Of a stretch of 64,000 nt of DNA, positions 35,931 through 45,160 are shown one piece after another. The stretch is from NCBI GenBank assembly GCA_035626995.1, contig DASPMP010000245.1, positions 30,999 through 94,998 on the forward strand, written 5' to 3'. The notes beneath the pieces are model-generated. The model searched no databases. It had not been told where the DNA came from and saw nothing but the letters and a program-made list of their open reading frames with translations. Numbering within the stretch: the first letter of the stretch is position 1; each line of letters begins with the position of its first letter. Origin of the DNA: DASPMP01 sp035626995 (GTDB taxonomy: Bacteria; Gemmatimonadota; Gemmatimonadetes; Gemmatimonadales; Gemmatimonadaceae). The translations under genes were made by a program, and so were the position numbers.

Positions 35931-37886
35931 ATGCGACCCAAAGAACTGACGCTGCGGGGGCTCCTCCTTGGCGTCCTGCTCACATTTGTCTTCACCGCCG
36001 CCAACGTGTATCTCGGCCTCCGGGTCGGGCTGACCTTCGCGTCATCCATCCCCGCGGCGGTCATTTCGATGGCCATCCTCGCGCGCGTCCGCGACTCGTC
36101 CATCCTCGAGAACAACATCGTGCAGACCGTCGCGTCGGCGGCCGGCACGCTGTCCGCGATCATCTTCGTCCTCCCCGGACTCGTCATCGTCGGCTGGTGG
36201 ACGGGTTTTCCCTTCTGGGAGTCTTTCCTGATATGTGTGTCCGGGGGCGTGCTCGGTGTGCTCTTTACCATCCCGCTGCGACGCGCGCTCGTCACGACGT
36301 CGGACCTGCCGTACCCGGAAGGCGTCGCGGCCGCTGAGGTCCTGAAGGTGGGTTCCGGCACGCGGGGCGAGACGAAGGACGACACCGGCGAGGCGCGCGA
36401 GGGACTGCGCGCGGTGCTCTTCGGCGCGGTCGCCTCGGCGGGACTCGCGATTGTCGCTGCAACGCGACTCGCCAGCGCCGAAGTCGCCGGTTTCTTCCGT
36501 CTCGGTGCCACGGCCTCCAGTGGGTACAACGTCGCGTGGTCCCTCGCGCTGCTCGGTGCGGGGCATCTCGTGGGACTCTCCGTGGGCATGGCCATGCTCG
36601 TGGGGCTCATCATCGCGTGGGCCATCGGCGTGCCCGTACTCACCGCCATGAATCCCGCGCCTGATGGCGCTGACCTCGCGACGCATACCATGACCATCTG
36701 GCGCACCCAGGTGCGCTTCATCGGCGCGGGTGCCATCGGCGTCGCCGCCCTCTACACCCTCGCACGGCTGGCGAAGCCCGTGCTCGGTGGGCTCGCAAGC
36801 ACGTTGCGCGCGTCCCGGAGCGCGGTGATCAGCGACGAGCTCGATCGCGACATCTCCGCGTCATGGATCGTTGGTCTCACCATCGCCTGCCTGATCGTCT
36901 CCGGGGTCCTCGCCTGGACCTTCACCCGTGGTACCGCGCTCGAGCCGCACGCGCTGACCCTGACGCTCATCGCCGTGCCGTTCGTTTTTCTCGTCGGCTT
37001 CCTCATTGCCGGCGTGTGCGGCTACATGGCGGGACTCATTGGCGCGTCGAACAGCCCGATCTCGGGCGTGGGCATCCTCTCGATCGTTGTCGCCGCGTCG
37101 CTCGTAGCGATGGCTATCGCGCCGTCCCCGGAAACAAGCCGGCCGCTCGTCGCGTTCGCGCTGTTCATCACGGCGATCGTCTTCGCCTGCGCGACGATCT
37201 CGAACGACAACCTGCAGGACCTGAAGACCGGACAGCTCGTCGGCGCGTCACCGATGCGTCAGCAGGTCGCGCTGATCGTCGGTGTCATTGCAGGCGCGGC
37301 CGTCATTCCCTTCGTCCTCAACCTGCTGGCGAAGGCCTACGGATTTGCTGGCGCGCCGAACATCGACGTCGTGTCACCGAATCCGCTCCCTGCCCCGCAG
37401 GCGACGCTCATCTCCGCGCTGGCGCAGGGTGTGATCGGGGGTGCGCTCGAATGGGACATGATCGGCATCGGCGCGCTCGTCGGTGTTGGACTCATTCTGC
37501 TGGACGCGGCGCTTGGCGCGATGAAGAAACTGCGCGTCCCGCCACTCGCCGTCGGCATCGGCATCTACCTGCCGATGTCCGCGACCTTCGCCGTGGTTGT
37601 CGGCGCCGTCATCTCGCACTGGTATGACGGACGCGCGCGTCGCACGCGGAATCCGGAGCGCGCCGAACGACTGGGAACGCTCGTGGCGTCGGGGTTGATC
37701 GTGGGTGAAAGCTTATGGGGCGTGCTCAACGCGGGACTCATCGTCGCGCTGGCAAACGATGCCCCCATCGGGCTCCTTCCCGCGGACTCCGCGTTCTCGC
37801 CCTGGCTCGGACTCTTCGGCTTCGTTGGCGCGATCGTATGGCTCTACGGCTGGATGCTTCGGCGTTCAGCTGCCGCGAACGCGTGA
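35931..37886 (+). CDS. OPT family oligopeptide/metal-chelate transporter
   Basis: 651 residues with about 14-16 membrane segments. The N-terminus (ELTLRGLLLGVLLTFVFTAANVYLGLRVGLTFA) and the following SIPAAVISMAILARVRDSSI, then ENNIVQTVASAAGTLSA, are characteristic of the prokaryotic OPT family. Later motifs include YPEGVAAAEVLKVGS and the GYMAGLIGASNSPISGVGIL loop. OPT proteins import oligopeptides or metal complexes by proton symport. No binding protein is nearby. The stop is directly adjacent to the stop of the convergent ADOP permease, with no gap. Confidence 0.93.
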   Translation: MRPKELTLRGLLLGVLLTFVFTAANVYLGLRVGLTFASSIPAAVISMAILARVRDSSILENNIVQTVASAAGTLSAIIFVLPGLVIVGWWTGFPFWESFLICVSGGVLGVLFTIPLRRALVTTSDLPYPEGVAAAEVLKVGSGTRGETKDDTGEAREGLRAVLFGAVASAGLAIVAATRLASAEVAGFFRLGATASSGYNVAWSLALLGAGHLVGLSVGMAMLVGLIIAWAIGVPVLTAMNPAPDGADLATHTMTIWRTQVRFIGAGAIGVAALYTLARLAKPVLGGLASTLRASRSAVISDELDRDISASWIVGLTIACLIVSGVLAWTFTRGTALEPHALTLTLIAVPFVFLVGFLIAGVCGYMAGLIGASNSPISGVGILSIVVAASLVAMAIAPSPETSRPLVAFALFITAIVFACATISNDNLQDLKTGQLVGASPMRQQVALIVGVIAGAAVIPFVLNLLAKAYGFAGAPNIDVVSPNPLPAPQATLISALAQGVIGGALEWDMIGIGALVGVGLILLDAALGAMKKLRVPPLAVGIGIYLPMSATFAVVVGAVISHWYDGRARRTRNPERAERLGTLVASGLIVGESLWGVLNAGLIVALANDAPIGLLPADSAFSPWLGLFGFVGAIVWLYGWMLRRSAAANA

Positions 37887-40334
37887 CTAGTCTGACTTGA
37901 GGGCTGCTTGCGGCGCGATGCGACTCGCGCGCACCGCCGGCAGCCAACACGCCAGGAGCGACGCGACGAACAGGACGAGCGCGACGCTTGCCATCATCAC
38001 CGGATCATTCGTCTTCACGGTGTACAACAGGTTTGTCAGCACCTGCATGCTTGGCACTGCCAGCACCGCGCCCAGCAGGCCGCCGGCAATCACCAGCGAC
38101 ATTCCCTTCTTCACGACGAGCGCGACGACGCTCGATGACGCCGCGCCGAGGGCCATGCGGATGGCGATCTCACGCCGGCTGGTGCCGACCATGAAGGCGA
38201 GCAGGCCGTAGATGCCCACGCCGGCAAGGATGATCGCGAGGCCGGCGAACAGCCCAAGCATGAGCGAACCGAAACGGGCGGACATTGTCTGTTGCTGAAC
38301 GGCCGTTGTCATCGCCGCCACGTCGAACAGGGGTAACGCGGGATCGATCGCCGCCACCGCGCGACGCAGCTCCCCGGTCAGCGCTTCCGGACTCGATGCA
38401 CCGCGCACCGCGATCTCCACGGTTTCGTCCGTCGACTGCGCGAAGGGGAAATAGATGTCCACCCGCGCCTGCGCTGCGGTCATGTCGGACGTAAGATCGC
38501 TGTGGCGGACATTGTCGACGACACCAACGACTTCAACCCATGGCAACGCCCCACTGGTCCCGGCGAGACTGATGCGCTTCCCGACCGCGCTTCCCTCCGG
38601 CCAGAGCCTCCGGGCCATCAATGCACTTACGATCGCGACGCGCGGTGCGTCGGGACCGTCGGTCCGCGTGAAGACACGACCGTCGCGCAGCTGTACCCCA
38701 AGTGTCTCGAAGTATTCCGGGGACACGCGATGCCGCATGTACGGGACGTCTTCCGGACCGTTTTCGACTCTCAGATACCCGCCGCTCTCGATTCCCCGCA
38801 GTGGAAGGTCGCTGCTGATCGTGGCCGCCTCCACGCCGGGCGTCGCCTGTAACCGGTCGACGACCTGCTCCGCGAATCGCACACGCGCCTGAGGCGGATA
38901 TGTCCCGCGCGGCAACATCACACGACCCGCAAGCACCCCCTCGGCACGGAAGCCCGGATCCACCAGCAGTTGTCGCTGGAAGCTCCGGATCATGAGCGTC
39001 GCACCGCTGAGCAGCACGAGGGCAAGCGCCACTTCACCGATGACGAACAGTTGCTGGCCGCGCAGGCGACGCATCGTGCCGAGCCCCGCGGACGCGGACG
39101 GTGCGCCATCCTTCAGGTGCGGCACCAGCTCCGATCGTGAGCTCGCCCATGCTGGGACAAGCCCGAATGCCGCGCCGGCGATCAGCGCGATGACGGCGAT
39201 CGCGCCGAGCACCCAGCCATCGATTGACGGCTGCGCGAATGGCGGAAGCAGTCCGGCCGGCGCGAGCGCGCTCAGGATGTCCACGCCCCACAGGGCGAGC
39301 AGCACGCCGCACGCCGCACCCACAGACGCGAGCACCAGTGCCTCGACGAGCAGCTGTCGTACCAGGCGATGACGGCCCGCCCCGAGCGCCATACGGAGCG
39401 CCATCTCCCGACGACGCGTCGCCGCGCGCACCAGCTGGAGACTCATGACATTGGCGCACGCGATCAGCAGCAGGAATCCGACGGCGCCGAACAGTGCGAG
39501 GAGCAGTCGCTTTGTGTCGCCGAGGTAGTAGTCGCGCAGCGGCTGGACGTTCGCGCCGCGGTCGGTGTTCGTCTCGGGATACTCCGTGGCAAGTGTCAGC
39601 GCCACGCGGTCGAGATCGCGGCGCGCGTCATCGATCGTGACGCCGGGCTTCATGCGACCCACGATGCCGAGCCAGCGATTCGGCCGCGAATCGAGAATGC
39701 TTACCGGACGCACGACGGAGACCATCATCATCGGGATCCAGAGGTCCGCGTCGAATGACACGCCGCGAAATCCCTCCGGCATCACGCCGATGATCGTGAA
39801 GGGACGCGCATTGATCGTGACATCGCGGCCGACAATCGCGTCGCTTGACCCGAAGCGCGTCTGCCAGAGCGAATGGCTGATGACCGCGACGGGGAGCGCG
39901 TCGGGCGTGCGATGTTCTTCGGCACCGAAGATTCGTCCGCGTGCGGCATTCGCGCCGAGCACGCGGAAGAAGTCGTCGGTGACAATCTCGGCGTCGGCGC
40001 GCACCGGCTCAGCGGCGGCGTCGGCCAGGTTCAGGGAGATCTGGTCGTAGGCAGCGAGGCCGTCGAACAACCGGCTGCGCTCGCGCCAATCCATCGCTTC
40101 CGGATAGGAAACTCCGCGCGGCGCCTGCTCCCGACCCACCCATCCCTGCGCGATGACAAGTTGTCGGGCGTCTGGAAATGGAAGCGCGCGCACCAGCGCC
40201 GCGTTGACGACGCTCATCATGGTGGCTGTCGCGCCAATCGCGACGGCGATGGTAATGATGACGACGGCGGCGAACGCGGGACTGCGTCGCAATGACCGGA
40301 ACGCGAACCGGAGTGCACCTGGGAGGGAGTCCAT
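37887..40334 (-). CDS. ADOP-type ABC transporter permease (duplicated MacB/FtsX)
   Basis: 815 residues from the ATG at 40334; a TTG at 40352 would add six residues. Two MacB_PCD/FtsX halves are visible: an N-terminal membrane helix after LRFAFRSLRRSPAFAAVVII, a periplasmic core (VVNAALVRALPFPDARQLVI), then three helices near 280-400, a second core, and C-terminal FtsX helices (SRREIAIRMALGAASSSVVA). This is the acidobacterial-type duplicated orphan permease layout. The ATPase is missing and must be encoded elsewhere. Unlike many ADOP genes it has no adjacent padR and no permease-prefix domain of its own. Confidence 0.93.
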   Translation of the reverse strand: MDSLPGALRFAFRSLRRSPAFAAVVIITIAVAIGATATMMSVVNAALVRALPFPDARQLVIAQGWVGREQAPRGVSYPEAMDWRERSRLFDGLAAYDQISLNLADAAAEPVRADAEIVTDDFFRVLGANAARGRIFGAEEHRTPDALPVAVISHSLWQTRFGSSDAIVGRDVTINARPFTIIGVMPEGFRGVSFDADLWIPMMMVSVVRPVSILDSRPNRWLGIVGRMKPGVTIDDARRDLDRVALTLATEYPETNTDRGANVQPLRDYYLGDTKRLLLALFGAVGFLLLIACANVMSLQLVRAATRRREMALRMALGAGRHRLVRQLLVEALVLASVGAACGVLLALWGVDILSALAPAGLLPPFAQPSIDGWVLGAIAVIALIAGAAFGLVPAWASSRSELVPHLKDGAPSASAGLGTMRRLRGQQLFVIGEVALALVLLSGATLMIRSFQRQLLVDPGFRAEGVLAGRVMLPRGTYPPQARVRFAEQVVDRLQATPGVEAATISSDLPLRGIESGGYLRVENGPEDVPYMRHRVSPEYFETLGVQLRDGRVFTRTDGPDAPRVAIVSALMARRLWPEGSAVGKRISLAGTSGALPWVEVVGVVDNVRHSDLTSDMTAAQARVDIYFPFAQSTDETVEIAVRGASSPEALTGELRRAVAAIDPALPLFDVAAMTTAVQQQTMSARFGSLMLGLFAGLAIILAGVGIYGLLAFMVGTSRREIAIRMALGAASSSVVALVVKKGMSLVIAGGLLGAVLAVPSMQVLTNLLYTVKTNDPVMMASVALVLFVASLLACWLPAVRASRIAPQAALKSD

Positions 40335-40426
40335 GGCGTGACGATCGGGCAAGCGCAGTGCCGACCATTTCTAGCCGTAAGAGTGCTGCGTGCAACGAGT
40401 TAGTGCGATGTGGCGGGCGGACGGAA

Positions 40427-40463
40427 TGTCCGGAATCGAGATCGGTGTCCCATGACCGGACAC
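40427..40463. promoter_or_regulatory. Inverted repeats upstream of the ADOP permease
   Basis: TGTCCGG (40427-40433) pairs with CCGGACA (40456-40462), and a closer GTGTCC (40445-40450) pairs with GGACAC (40458-40463). They lie 93-129 bp upstream of the permease start in a gene-free stretch. An operator role is inferred only from symmetry and position. The remaining gap, 40335-40670, shows nothing else I can support. Confidence 0.3.
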
Positions 40464-40670
40464 TGTGTCGCGTCGCGAATTGAGGGATCGTCGCGCGCCT
40501 CCTGGTGGAGCGAAGTGACAGTGGGCGAACGGGCCGAGGTTGATTCGTCGTGAAAACCATTCTGTGTTCGTCGCCGCTGTTGTGGACTGGCCGCGCCATC
40601 CGCAGCGCGGGACGCAAAACCAGTATCCATACTTCTACGTCAGTCGCGCCCTCTCCGTGCGGGGGTGCCG

Positions 40671-40823
40671 ATGGAATCACGCACCGCTTCCGGCAACGTG
40701 TCGACATACAAAGCCGAGCCGGAACAGGTTGAGCGCATCGGCGGCGTGTTCGAGGCGCCGGATTCGGCGAGCGCCACGGGCTGGCGCACCCAGCAAGCCT
40801 TCGAGCTCGTCGCGATCTGTTAG
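40671..40823 (+). CDS. Small ORF of 50 residues, doubtful
   Basis: ATG at 40671, preceded by the G-rich CGGGGGTG, encodes MESRTASGNVSTYKAEPEQV followed by ERIGGVFEAPDSASATGWRT and QQAFELVAIC. Third-position GC is high but not extreme. It ends just before the family A array at 40831. No family is recognised and it could be chance; it is listed because the gene-free gap here is nearly 600 bp. Confidence 0.25.
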   Translation: MESRTASGNVSTYKAEPEQVERIGGVFEAPDSASATGWRTQQAFELVAIC

Positions 40824-40830
40824 AGCAACG

Positions 40831-40910
40831 GCCCTCGGCCGAGAGCCGAGAGCCGAGAGCCGAGGCCGAGAGCCGAGAGCCGAGAGCCGAGAGCCGAGAG
40901 CCGAGAGCTC
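40831..40910. repeat. Family A repeat, longest array, inverted orientation
   Basis: About ten AGCCGAG/GCCGAGA heptamer units (complement of CTCGGCT) run up to the stop codon of the 105-residue protein on the reverse strand. The left edge holds one unit in the opposite orientation (CCCTCGGCC), giving a small inverted junction. Confidence 0.9.
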
Positions 40911-41228
40911 TTAGTGCCTGGTCACGCGATCCCAGCCGTCACGCACCGCGTCCTTCACATTCTCCCACGTGCTCTGGGCGCGATGTTCATACCGGTCCCA
41001 GCCTGTGCGAAGGTCCGGCTCGACATCATTCCACTGGCGCCCGTTGAACCGGGTGGCCGATTCGACACCGTAGCGATATCCGGGGCGATAGTAGTCGAAG
41101 CCGCGATCGGCTGACGCGTACGGACGCGTGTGCCAGTTGTCGCGCCAATAGCTCTCTTCCTGAGCCCAATCGAGCTGGCGCTCCGTGGCACGGAAGCCCT
41201 GTGAAGGATTCACGTCACGATTCGTCAT
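40911..41228 (-). CDS. Conserved acidic Tyr/Trp-rich small protein, unknown function
   Basis: 105 residues from the ATG at 41228, with GGAGGAG ideally placed upstream; the longer in-frame ORF from 41366 lacks this. The sequence contains EESYWRDNWHTRPYASADRG, FDYYRPGYRYGVESATRF, WNDVEPDLRTGWDRYEHRAQ and TWENVKDAVRDGWDRVTRH. This order (DYxxAYRYG, VEPxLRxGWE, W..VKxAVRDAW) recurs in small stress-associated hypothetical proteins in many phyla. It is cytoplasmic, with no cofactor motif. The 3' end abuts a family A repeat. The DUF488 gene diverges from it. Confidence 0.72.
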   Translation of the reverse strand: MTNRDVNPSQGFRATERQLDWAQEESYWRDNWHTRPYASADRGFDYYRPGYRYGVESATRFNGRQWNDVEPDLRTGWDRYEHRAQSTWENVKDAVRDGWDRVTRH

Positions 41229-41256
41229 ATTCTCCTCCATCTGGTGATGCAAACGA

Positions 41257-41694
41257 GTGTTGCACACCGCGTTCCGAACGACGAACCAGCGAGCTGCTCT
41301 CGTGGCCATTCGCATCGTGAGGCTGGGCACACCGCGCGCGCGGGACGAAGGACCGCGACTCGGCACGGTCCGCCGTCCACCCCGCGGCGTGAAAAAGCAG
41401 GATCACGCGCGGCTGAATTTCTACGACGTGTGGTTGCCTGACCTCGCGCCATCCGCGCAGCTCGTCTCGTGGGCGCTCGTCGAGCCGTGGACAGCTGCCC
41501 GCTGGAAGCGGTTCGCGCGTCGCTATCACACCGAGATGAAGAAGCCGGAAGCGCAGCGGCTTCTCATGCTCCTCGCGACGCTGTCACACGAGACCAACTT
41601 TTCGGTCGGTTGCTATTGCGAGAATGAGTCACACTGCCATCGCTCGCTGCTGCGAGACCTGCTGGTGTCGTACGGCGCGACTCTCCGTCCGTAG
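41257..41694 (+). CDS. DUF488 family protein
   Basis: 145 residues from a GTG at 41257; starts at GTG 41302 or 41314 (before AIRIVRLG) would also keep the domain. The domain is recognisable by RLGTPRARDEGPRLGTVRRP, NFYDVWLPDLAPSAQLVSWA, RRYHTEMKKPEAQRLLMLLA and the ending NFSVGCYCENESHCHRSLLR. The two Cys and adjacent His residues of GCYCENESHCHR are typical of DUF488, proposed to bind metal or nucleic acid but without a proven function. It is divergent from the 105-residue gene (28 bp between starts). Confidence 0.82.
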   Translation: MLHTAFRTTNQRAALVAIRIVRLGTPRARDEGPRLGTVRRPPRGVKKQDHARLNFYDVWLPDLAPSAQLVSWALVEPWTAARWKRFARRYHTEMKKPEAQRLLMLLATLSHETNFSVGCYCENESHCHRSLLRDLLVSYGATLRP

Positions 41695-41753
41695 CACGTG
41701 CGAGGGGCTGAGGAAAGTGGTACATTCGCGGCATCCGCGACCTGGAGACCCGG

Positions 41754-42959
41754 ATGTCCGCGACGATTGGCACGACGTCATCGCAAACAAGCTCCTACCA
41801 GCCACCGACGTCGTCGCAGGCAGGCACGACAGAACGCATCCGATCCATCGACATCATCCGCGGCGTGATCATGGTCCTCATGGCCATCGATCACGTTCGC
41901 GTTTATTCAGGGATCCCTGCCGGTGGCGCAACAGCCGGGATCTTCTTCACACGATGGGTGACGCACTTCTGCGCCCCCGGATTTGTCTTCCTGGCCGGCA
42001 CGGCAGCCTTCCTCCACGGACGCACGCTTGGCGACGCTGCGCAGCTGAGCCGCTTCCTGCTGACGCGAGGCGTCATGCTGGTGGTGCTCGAGCTCACGCT
42101 GATCCGCTTCAGCTGGACTTTCAACTTTGCGTATGACCAGTTCACGCTCGCGGGCGTGATCTGGATGCTCGGCTGGTGCATGATCCTCCTCGCTGCACTC
42201 GTGCGCCTGCGTCCGCGCACCGTCGGCTGGCTTGGCGGCGCGATCGTGTGTTTTCAGCAGGCCTTTGCGCTCGTGCCCAATGTCATTCCGGCCGGCGCGC
42301 GCGGCGGCTTCGGCCGCATATGGGAGTTTGTGTATCCCGCGGGACTCGATGGCACACCCGGCATTGCCGTGCTGTACGTGATCGTGCCCTGGATCGGCGT
42401 GATGGCCGTGGGCTATGGCTTCGGCGCGCTGATGGTGCGCGAACCAGCCACGCGAGACCCTCTGTCGCTGCGCATTGGTCTGGGGATGACGGCGGCGTTC
42501 ATCGCGGCGGCGACTGCCCTGGTGCTGCTGCAGGACCCCGGGGACGACACGCGACCCGCGCTGTTCCGGATGCTCGACCAGCAGAAATACCCGGCATCGC
42601 AGCTGTTCCTGCTGATGACCCTTGGCCCGATGATCGCCCTGCTCCCGGCGGCCGACCGCTGGCGCGGGTCGGTGGCCAATGCATTCGACGTGATCGGCCG
42701 GGTTCCGATGTTCTATTACCTGCTTCACATCCCGCTCATCCATGTGTCGGCGCTGATCGTCAACACGCTCAGGACCGGCGCCGCGCACGGCGAGTGGTAC
42801 GACTCGGCGCCGTTCGCACAGGTGCCGCCGGAGCAGCGCTGGACGCTGGCGATGCTGTTTGCGGCGTTCGCAGTGAACGTGGCGTTGTTGTATTGCGCGT
42901 GTCGGTGGTACGCGAACATCAAGCGGACGAAGCGCGCGGCGTGGATGCGGTACGTGTAG
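41754..42959 (+). CDS. DUF1624-type membrane acyltransferase-like protein
   Basis: 401 residues with about ten membrane helices. The N-terminal RIRSIDIIRGVIMVLMAIDH (Asp and His in the first helix and loop) and WVTHFCAPGFVFLAGTAAFL match the heparan-alpha-glucosaminide acetyltransferase-like DUF1624 family. Later segments include YPASQLFLLMTLGPMIALLP and VPMFYYLLHIPLIHVSALIV. Relatives transfer acyl groups across membranes, but the substrate here is unknown. It is followed 55 bp later by the channel-like gene on the same strand. Confidence 0.82.
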   Translation: MSATIGTTSSQTSSYQPPTSSQAGTTERIRSIDIIRGVIMVLMAIDHVRVYSGIPAGGATAGIFFTRWVTHFCAPGFVFLAGTAAFLHGRTLGDAAQLSRFLLTRGVMLVVLELTLIRFSWTFNFAYDQFTLAGVIWMLGWCMILLAALVRLRPRTVGWLGGAIVCFQQAFALVPNVIPAGARGGFGRIWEFVYPAGLDGTPGIAVLYVIVPWIGVMAVGYGFGALMVREPATRDPLSLRIGLGMTAAFIAAATALVLLQDPGDDTRPALFRMLDQQKYPASQLFLLMTLGPMIALLPAADRWRGSVANAFDVIGRVPMFYYLLHIPLIHVSALIVNTLRTGAAHGEWYDSAPFAQVPPEQRWTLAMLFAAFAVNVALLYCACRWYANIKRTKRAAWMRYV

Positions 42960-43014
42960 TCGTGCGCATGCGGAGCGCGCGTTGACGCGTGCACGCGTGT
43001 ACCATACCTGATCC

Positions 43015-43725
43015 ATGGAACCGAACGCGCTCGGCCGACGGCCATCGCTGGCGCAGGCGACCGTGCGCTTTCTCATGCGCAACCCGTCGGCGGGGTTGTT
43101 GCTGGTACAGCTGCTTGGCATCGTGCTCTACCCGATGATGGAGTCGTCGCCGAGGGGGCGAGCCCTGTTCGGCATGTTCGGGTTACTCGTGCTGGGACTC
43201 GCACTGTGGGTGGTACGCAGCGGCCCCTGGCTCACCTGGCTCGGCCTGCTCTTCGCCATGCCAGTCGTGGTGCTCTCGCTGATCAACGTGATCTCGCCGC
43301 GTCCGGCGCTCAGCGTGGCGACGGCGGCGCTCGAGACGGTGTTCTACTTCTACGCAGCGGGAAGCCTCATCGCGTACATGCTCCAGGACTGGCATGTCCA
43401 GCTGGACGAACTGTTCGCCGCCGGCGCGACCTTTACGCTGCTGGCGTGGGCGTTCGCGTACGCGTTCGTCGTATGCCAGGCGCTGAGCCCCGGCGCGTTC
43501 GGGCATGCCGAAGGGACCATGGCGCCACGCAGCTGGATGGAGCTGCTGTATCTCAGTGTGGCGGTGCTCTCGAGTGTCGGGCTGAGCGACATCTACCCGG
43601 TGAAGCCGATGGCGCGGGCGCTGGTGATGCTCGCATCGATCGTCGGCATCATGTACATCGCGCTCGTGGTATCCCGACTGATCGGGATGACCACGCGGGC
43701 CAACACGGCGCGTAATGAGCGTTGA
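43015..43725 (+). CDS. Two-TM channel-like membrane protein with atypical filter
   Basis: 236 residues with about six hydrophobic segments. The C-terminal third (WMELLYLSVAVLSSVGLSDI, then YPVKPMARALVMLASIVGIM) resembles the pore helix, filter and inner helix of two-TM potassium channels. The filter position reads SSVGLSD (186-192) instead of TVGYGD, so selectivity or conduction may be altered. It is in line with the DUF1624 gene and precedes the sulfatase gene by 36 bp. There is no cytoplasmic RCK domain. Confidence 0.65.
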   Translation: MEPNALGRRPSLAQATVRFLMRNPSAGLLLVQLLGIVLYPMMESSPRGRALFGMFGLLVLGLALWVVRSGPWLTWLGLLFAMPVVVLSLINVISPRPALSVATAALETVFYFYAAGSLIAYMLQDWHVQLDELFAAGATFTLLAWAFAYAFVVCQALSPGAFGHAEGTMAPRSWMELLYLSVAVLSSVGLSDIYPVKPMARALVMLASIVGIMYIALVVSRLIGMTTRANTARNER

Positions 43726-43761
43726 TTGAGGTCCACATGACTTACCAATATCCCTGACATC

Positions 43762-45090
43762 ATGCGCGTACTTGCTCTTGCTTGTGCCTTCCTCGCTCCC
43801 GTTGCCATCCTCGCGCAGGCACCCGCGCAGCCGAATGTCGTGCTCATCATGACCGACGACGCAGGCTACGGTGATCTCGGCAGCTATGGTGCGACGGACG
43901 TGCGCACACCGAACATCGATCGCCTCGCACGTGAAGGAGTGCGCTTCACGGATTTCTACGCGAACGCGCCGTCGTGCACTCCGACACGTGCGGGGCTCAT
44001 CACCGGACGCTACCAGCAGCGGGTACGGCTGGAATATCCCCTGGGGATGCAGCGCCCTGCCGACTATGAACGCGGTTTGCCCGTCACGGGGCGAACGTTC
44101 CCGCAGCTCATGAAGAACGGGGGCTACGCTACCGCACTCATTGGTAAGTGGCACCTGGGCTGGAGGCCGCAGTACAGCCCGACGAGGCACGGCTTCGACT
44201 ATTTCTTCGGCTTCAAGAGCGGTTTCATCGACTTCTACACCCATACCTCGCCGGATTCACCGGAGTACGACGACCTGTACGAGAATGACACGCCGGTAAA
44301 GGTCGATGGCTACATGACCGACCTGATCACCGAGCGATCCATACGCTTCATCGAGCAGAATGGCAGACGGCCATTCTTCATTGACGTCGCGTACAACGCG
44401 CCGCACTGGCCCTACCAGGTTCCCGGCAAGCCGACCGTCGCGCGCGACAGTGCTGCGCACCTCGGCCCCTTCTCCGACTCGACCAGCACGCGTGCCGAAT
44501 ACGTCGCGATGGTCGAACGCGTCGATCAGGGCGTGGGTCGCATCCTGGAAACGCTGGATCGCCTGGGACTGCACCAGAATACCATCGTCATCTTCACAAA
44601 TGACAACGGCGGCGAGTGGTTATCGCGCAACGGCCCCCTGTTTCACAACAAGTTGAGCGTGTGGGAAGGGGGCATCCGCGTCCCGGCGATCATCCGCTGG
44701 CCCGGACACATTCCCGCGGGGACCGTCAGCAGTCAAGTTGGCATTACGATGGATCTCACTGCCTCCATCCTGGCCGCCGCGAATGCGCCGATTCCGGCGG
44801 ACCTGAAGCTCGAGGGAATCAACCTCTTCCCCATCCTGAGCGGACGCGCGCCGGTCGTGGAGCGGACGCTCTTCTGGCGCGGCCATCCGGCACAACCGCA
44901 CCTCGCCGTGCGCTCGGGGGACTGGAAGCTCATCGTCGAAGGCGCCCGGCGCGCGCATCTCTTCAATCTTCGCGAGGACATCGGGGAGCGGTCGAACGTC
45001 ATTGCCTCACAGACGACCATTGCGCGGCGGTTGCGCGAACTGCTCGCCGAGTGGGAGCGGGACGTCGCGGCGGAGGCACGCAGCCGCTGA
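43762..45090 (+). CDS. Secreted formylglycine-dependent sulfatase
   Basis: 442 residues with a signal peptide (ending LAQA). Sulfatase motifs are present: metal-binding MTDDAGYGD (Asp32, Asp33), the modification sequence SCTPTRAGLI with Cys72 to be converted to formylglycine, GKWHLG, and the TNDNGG metal site. CxPxR-type modification needs a formylglycine-generating enzyme or anSME, not seen here. It would hydrolyse sulfate esters, probably of polysaccharide, outside the cell. The L,D-transpeptidase-like gene follows 70 bp downstream. Confidence 0.93.
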   Translation: MRVLALACAFLAPVAILAQAPAQPNVVLIMTDDAGYGDLGSYGATDVRTPNIDRLAREGVRFTDFYANAPSCTPTRAGLITGRYQQRVRLEYPLGMQRPADYERGLPVTGRTFPQLMKNGGYATALIGKWHLGWRPQYSPTRHGFDYFFGFKSGFIDFYTHTSPDSPEYDDLYENDTPVKVDGYMTDLITERSIRFIEQNGRRPFFIDVAYNAPHWPYQVPGKPTVARDSAAHLGPFSDSTSTRAEYVAMVERVDQGVGRILETLDRLGLHQNTIVIFTNDNGGEWLSRNGPLFHNKLSVWEGGIRVPAIIRWPGHIPAGTVSSQVGITMDLTASILAAANAPIPADLKLEGINLFPILSGRAPVVERTLFWRGHPAQPHLAVRSGDWKLIVEGARRAHLFNLREDIGERSNVIASQTTIARRLRELLAEWERDVAAEARSR

Positions 45091-45160
45091 GCGGTCGTCG
45101 ATGTAGCCAGTGAGCATGGCCCTTGCCCTTCAGGCGCGTTCAACCTCAACAGAGAACGCG

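Noticed and set aside
40381..40440. Possible sigma-54 promoter upstream of the ADOP gene (TCGCAC...TTGCA on the reverse strand)
   Set aside because: The spacing between the two elements is too long and the -24 GG is missing.
40831..40910. CRISPR-like array
   Set aside because: Units are 7 bp without spacers, so this is a simple tandem repeat.
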